64,000 nucleotides of DNA, taken from Paracoccaceae bacterium. GTDB taxonomy: Bacteria; Pseudomonadota; Alphaproteobacteria; Rhodobacterales; Rhodobacteraceae. Below the pieces are notes generated by a model that ran no database searches, was not told the origin of the DNA, and was given only the letters and a program-made list of their open reading frames with translations. This document shows positions 61,941-64,000 of this stretch, in pieces. Each line of letters starts with the position of its first letter. The first letter of the stretch is position 1. Made by a program: the position numbers and the translations under genes. The stretch covers positions 124,001-188,000 of the forward strand of contig JAIOYF010000002.1 of assembly GCA_021741245.1 (NCBI GenBank), read 5' to 3'.

Positions 61941-63518
61941 GTGGCGACAGGTTCGGAACTGACCTACAACACCAGCGCCTCGGCGATGACGATGGCCAAT
62001 ACCATCTTTGGACCGGGCGTGACCGTTGTCGGGGCGAGTTATACCGGGGGATCAACATCCTCGGCGGTCTACTCCAACGGACAGCGGGCAGAGGGCGTCG
62101 TTCCAGGCACAAACGGCGTCATCCTATCGACCGGCGATGTCCGCAACTTCACCCAATCCAGCGGCGACCCAAACAGATCTTCAGGCACGTCGACCAATAC
62201 CTCGGGCGTGGATAACAACAGCCAGTTCAACACGATCGCCGGTGCCCGAACTTATGATGCCGCGTGGCTGGATGTCGATTTCATCCCTACCGAAGGTTTG
62301 ATGACCATCCAGTTCATCTTCGCATCAGAAGAATACCCAGAATACGTCAACTCAAATTTCAACGACGTGATGGGGGTATGGGTCAACGGCAGCTACGTCC
62401 CTATTCAGGTTGGCAATGGACGAACATCTGTTAACAATATCAATGGCCTGACAAATGAAAACCTTGTCGTCTCGAACACCGGCGACAATTACAATACGGA
62501 AATGGATGGCTTTACCGTCACCCTGTCGCTGACGATGGTCGTGATCCCCGGTGTCGTAAACTCCATTCGGATCGGCATCGCGGATACCTCTGATACCAAC
62601 TACGACTCCGCGATCCTGATCGCCGCAGACTCCGCCCATACCAACCTTGTCGCGGTTGCCGATTCCGTCAACCTGAACCCATATGGGTCAAAGACAGTCG
62701 ATGTTTTGGCAAACGACGTCTCTCCGGGCGGGTCGTCTTTGGTCATCACCCATATCAACGGACAGCCCGTCTTGGCGGGCCAGACGATCACCTTGCCATC
62801 CGGGCAGCTGGTGACGCTCAATATGGACGGAACCTTCACCATCGTCGGGGATGGCGATACAGAAACCGTGAACTTTACCTATACTGCGGCCATTGGTGGG
62901 GGGGCGGGCCTGAACTCTGTCGGCATCGTCACCATCAATTCCATTCCCTGCTTTGTGGCCGGGACCATGATCCTGACACCCGACGGCGAACGCCCGGTCG
63001 AGACACTGAAAGCCGGTGATCTGGTGGTGACCAAGGATGACGGCCCGCAACCCGTGCGCTGGATCGGCCAAAGACAGGTCGAGGCCCGCGGCACCTTGGC
63101 CCCCATTGAAATCCGCGAAGGCACCTTTGGCCCCCATCGTCAGCTTTTGGTTTCCCCCCAGCACAGGGTTCTGGTGCGCGACAGCCTTGCGGAACTTTTG
63201 TTTGGCGAGGCCGAGGTTCTGATCGCCGCAAAAGATCTGGTCAACGACAAATCGGTTCGCATCCGCGAGGGTGGAACCGTCGAATATGTCCATATCCTTT
63301 TTGACAAGCATCAACTTGTCTCCTCTGCCGGGCTGACAACGGAAAGCTTCCTGCCGGGTCCTCAGGCCACTCAAATGTTCGAGCAAGCCATCCTTGAGGA
63401 AATCAGCGCCATTTTTCCCGAGATCGATCCGCGCACTGGCGAAGGCTACAGCACAGCGGTCCGCCGCACGCTCAAAAGCTTTGAGGCACAGTTGCTTTTG
63501 TCATCACAGGCCGCCTGA
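61941..63518 (+). CDS. choice-of-anchor L and Hint domain secreted protein
   Basis: A 525-residue, probably secreted protein. Residues 1 to about 240 form a choice-of-anchor L region (ANTIFGPGVTVVGASYTGGS, NGVILSTGDVRNFTQSSGDPN, FIFASEEYPEYVNSNFNDVMGVWVNG). A cadherin/VCBS-like stretch follows (AVADSVNLNPYGSKTVDVLANDVSPGGSSLVIT). From about 335 it has a Hint-type domain: CFVAGTMILTPDGERPVETLKAGDLVV, SPQHRVLVRDSLAELLFGEAEVLIAAKDLV. GTG with GGAGG is the start. No N-terminal Sec signal is seen, so type I-like export is inferred. Acidic, Asp/Asn-rich, unlike neighbours. Confidence 0.85.
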   Translation: MATGSELTYNTSASAMTMANTIFGPGVTVVGASYTGGSTSSAVYSNGQRAEGVVPGTNGVILSTGDVRNFTQSSGDPNRSSGTSTNTSGVDNNSQFNTIAGARTYDAAWLDVDFIPTEGLMTIQFIFASEEYPEYVNSNFNDVMGVWVNGSYVPIQVGNGRTSVNNINGLTNENLVVSNTGDNYNTEMDGFTVTLSLTMVVIPGVVNSIRIGIADTSDTNYDSAILIAADSAHTNLVAVADSVNLNPYGSKTVDVLANDVSPGGSSLVITHINGQPVLAGQTITLPSGQLVTLNMDGTFTIVGDGDTETVNFTYTAAIGGGAGLNSVGIVTINSIPCFVAGTMILTPDGERPVETLKAGDLVVTKDDGPQPVRWIGQRQVEARGTLAPIEIREGTFGPHRQLLVSPQHRVLVRDSLAELLFGEAEVLIAAKDLVNDKSVRIREGGTVEYVHILFDKHQLVSSAGLTTESFLPGPQATQMFEQAILEEISAIFPEIDPRTGEGYSTAVRRTLKSFEAQLLLSSQAA

Positions 63519-63523
63519 TCTGC

Positions 63524-64000
63524 ATGAAAAACGATTGGCTCGCCCTCTCTGACCTTCCCATGACCGATCTGCCGGATCGGATGATTGATGACGGGCTGTT
63601 CATCTGCGAAGTTGCCTTGCCACTTGCCTCGACAACTGTGCTGCTGGATTGGCAAACGACCGAACCCGAGGCCAGAACCTTTTCGATTTTTCTGGATCAA
63701 GACCGGGGTGTGGTCGTCTTGCATCGACAGGGCGACACAATCCGCCGCCACATGCTGCCCGGCCCCTTGCCATTTGGCAGCGGCAGCGCCCGGATCACCT
63801 ATGGCTGGGGTCGGCGCAGCGGGAAGTGGTCCCTGACCTTTGGACGCATCGGGATGGGCGAGGAATGCCGCGCCGTGGGCATCAACCCGATTTGTCTGTC
63901 CACCTCTACCTTGGCCGCCCTTTGCCGGTCAGACGGGGCGGGATCGCGACATCCGTCCTTGCTTTGGTTTGGGGTCACCCAAGGGGCCAGCCCACCCGAG
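63524..64000 (+). CDS. protein with Hint-family N-terminal region (3' truncated by window edge)
   Basis: The frame is open from ATG 63524 to the window end (159 codons visible). It reads MKNDWLALSDLPMTDLPDRM, then AAMTTVLLDWQ-like VLLDWQTTEPEARTFSIFLDQD, VVVLHRQGDTIRRHMLPGPLPFG and SGKWSLTFGRIG. This resembles the N-terminal beta-rich region that precedes Hint domains in other Rhodobacterales proteins, from memory, so a second Hint protein in tandem is likely. It begins five bases behind the first Hint gene stop. Confidence 0.6.
   Translation, partial: MKNDWLALSDLPMTDLPDRMIDDGLFICEVALPLASTTVLLDWQTTEPEARTFSIFLDQDRGVVVLHRQGDTIRRHMLPGPLPFGSGSARITYGWGRRSGKWSLTFGRIGMGEECRAVGINPICLSTSTLAALCRSDGAGSRHPSLLWFGVTQGASPPE

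Noticed and set aside
1-64000. tRNA, rRNA, CRISPR or insertion-sequence features
   Set aside because: No cloverleaf, regular repeat-spacer or transposase pattern was seen on reading; a tRNAscan or ISfinder run would settle it.

Overview
The window is GC-rich, tightly packed DNA from an alphaproteobacterium, most likely a Rhodobacterales (Roseobacter or Paracoccaceae-type) chromosome. Indicators are the TAXI-TRAP transporter, alphaproteobacterial-type LexA boxes (GTTC-N7-GTTC), a choice-of-anchor-L/Hint-domain protein of the kind common in that order, and strict strand-wise packing with ATGA overlaps. All identifications come from reading motifs and family resemblance; no search was run.

Region 1 (1-18634) is a catabolic and uptake island. 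On the plus strand, after the end of a polyamine-type ABC permease and an SDR, come a metallo-beta-lactamase-fold hydrolase, a LigM/DesA-like tetrahydrofolate-dependent O-demethylase, a TAXI-TRAP transporter, a hydroxyquinol-type intradiol dioxygenase and a small protein of unknown role. They face a divergent LysR regulator. On the minus strand an eight-gene operon encodes a TIGR04076-like protein, an aldo/keto reductase, a complete branched-chain-amino-acid-type ABC transporter and an aspartate-dehydrogenase-like protein. A divergent GntR gene follows, with an aldo/keto reductase fused to a RidA domain. The content suggests use of a methoxylated aromatic compound; the substrate is not proven.

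Region 2 (18737-22697) is housekeeping: uvrC, a pteridine-reductase-like SDR, a small membrane protein and a SppA-type peptidase.

Region 3 (22773-46403) is the most unusual part. A minus-strand operon runs from an O-antigen ligase/polymerase-like protein through a GT4, a type I PKS (KS-AT-KR-DH-ACP-TE), a GT2 and an NRPS to a phosphopantetheinyl transferase. The NRPS reads formyltransferase, degenerate C, adenylation domain interrupted by a luciferase-like monooxygenase, carrier protein. Next to it are exopolysaccharide genes: a WecG/TagA-type transferase, a GT2, a BY-kinase/Wzz pair, an ExoY-type initiating sugar transferase, a GT4 and a GT-A-like protein. The interleaving suggests a glycosylated or glycan-linked peptide-polyketide.

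Region 4 (46408-64000) is mixed core and accessory: SGNH hydrolase, thioredoxin-TPR, LON-domain and Trm112-like proteins, ImuB, cytochrome c', an I78-type inhibitor, glutathione-dependent formaldehyde dehydrogenase, acyltransferase, NYN protein, BLUF photoreceptor, flavin monooxygenase, DnaE2, GNAT, DapE, a Hint-domain protein and the start of a second protein probably of that family. imuB and dnaE2 are 6.4 kb apart, each with its own LexA box; no imuA lies beside them, and DnaE2 seems to lack its C-terminal OB domain. I saw no rRNA, tRNA, CRISPR array or insertion sequence.
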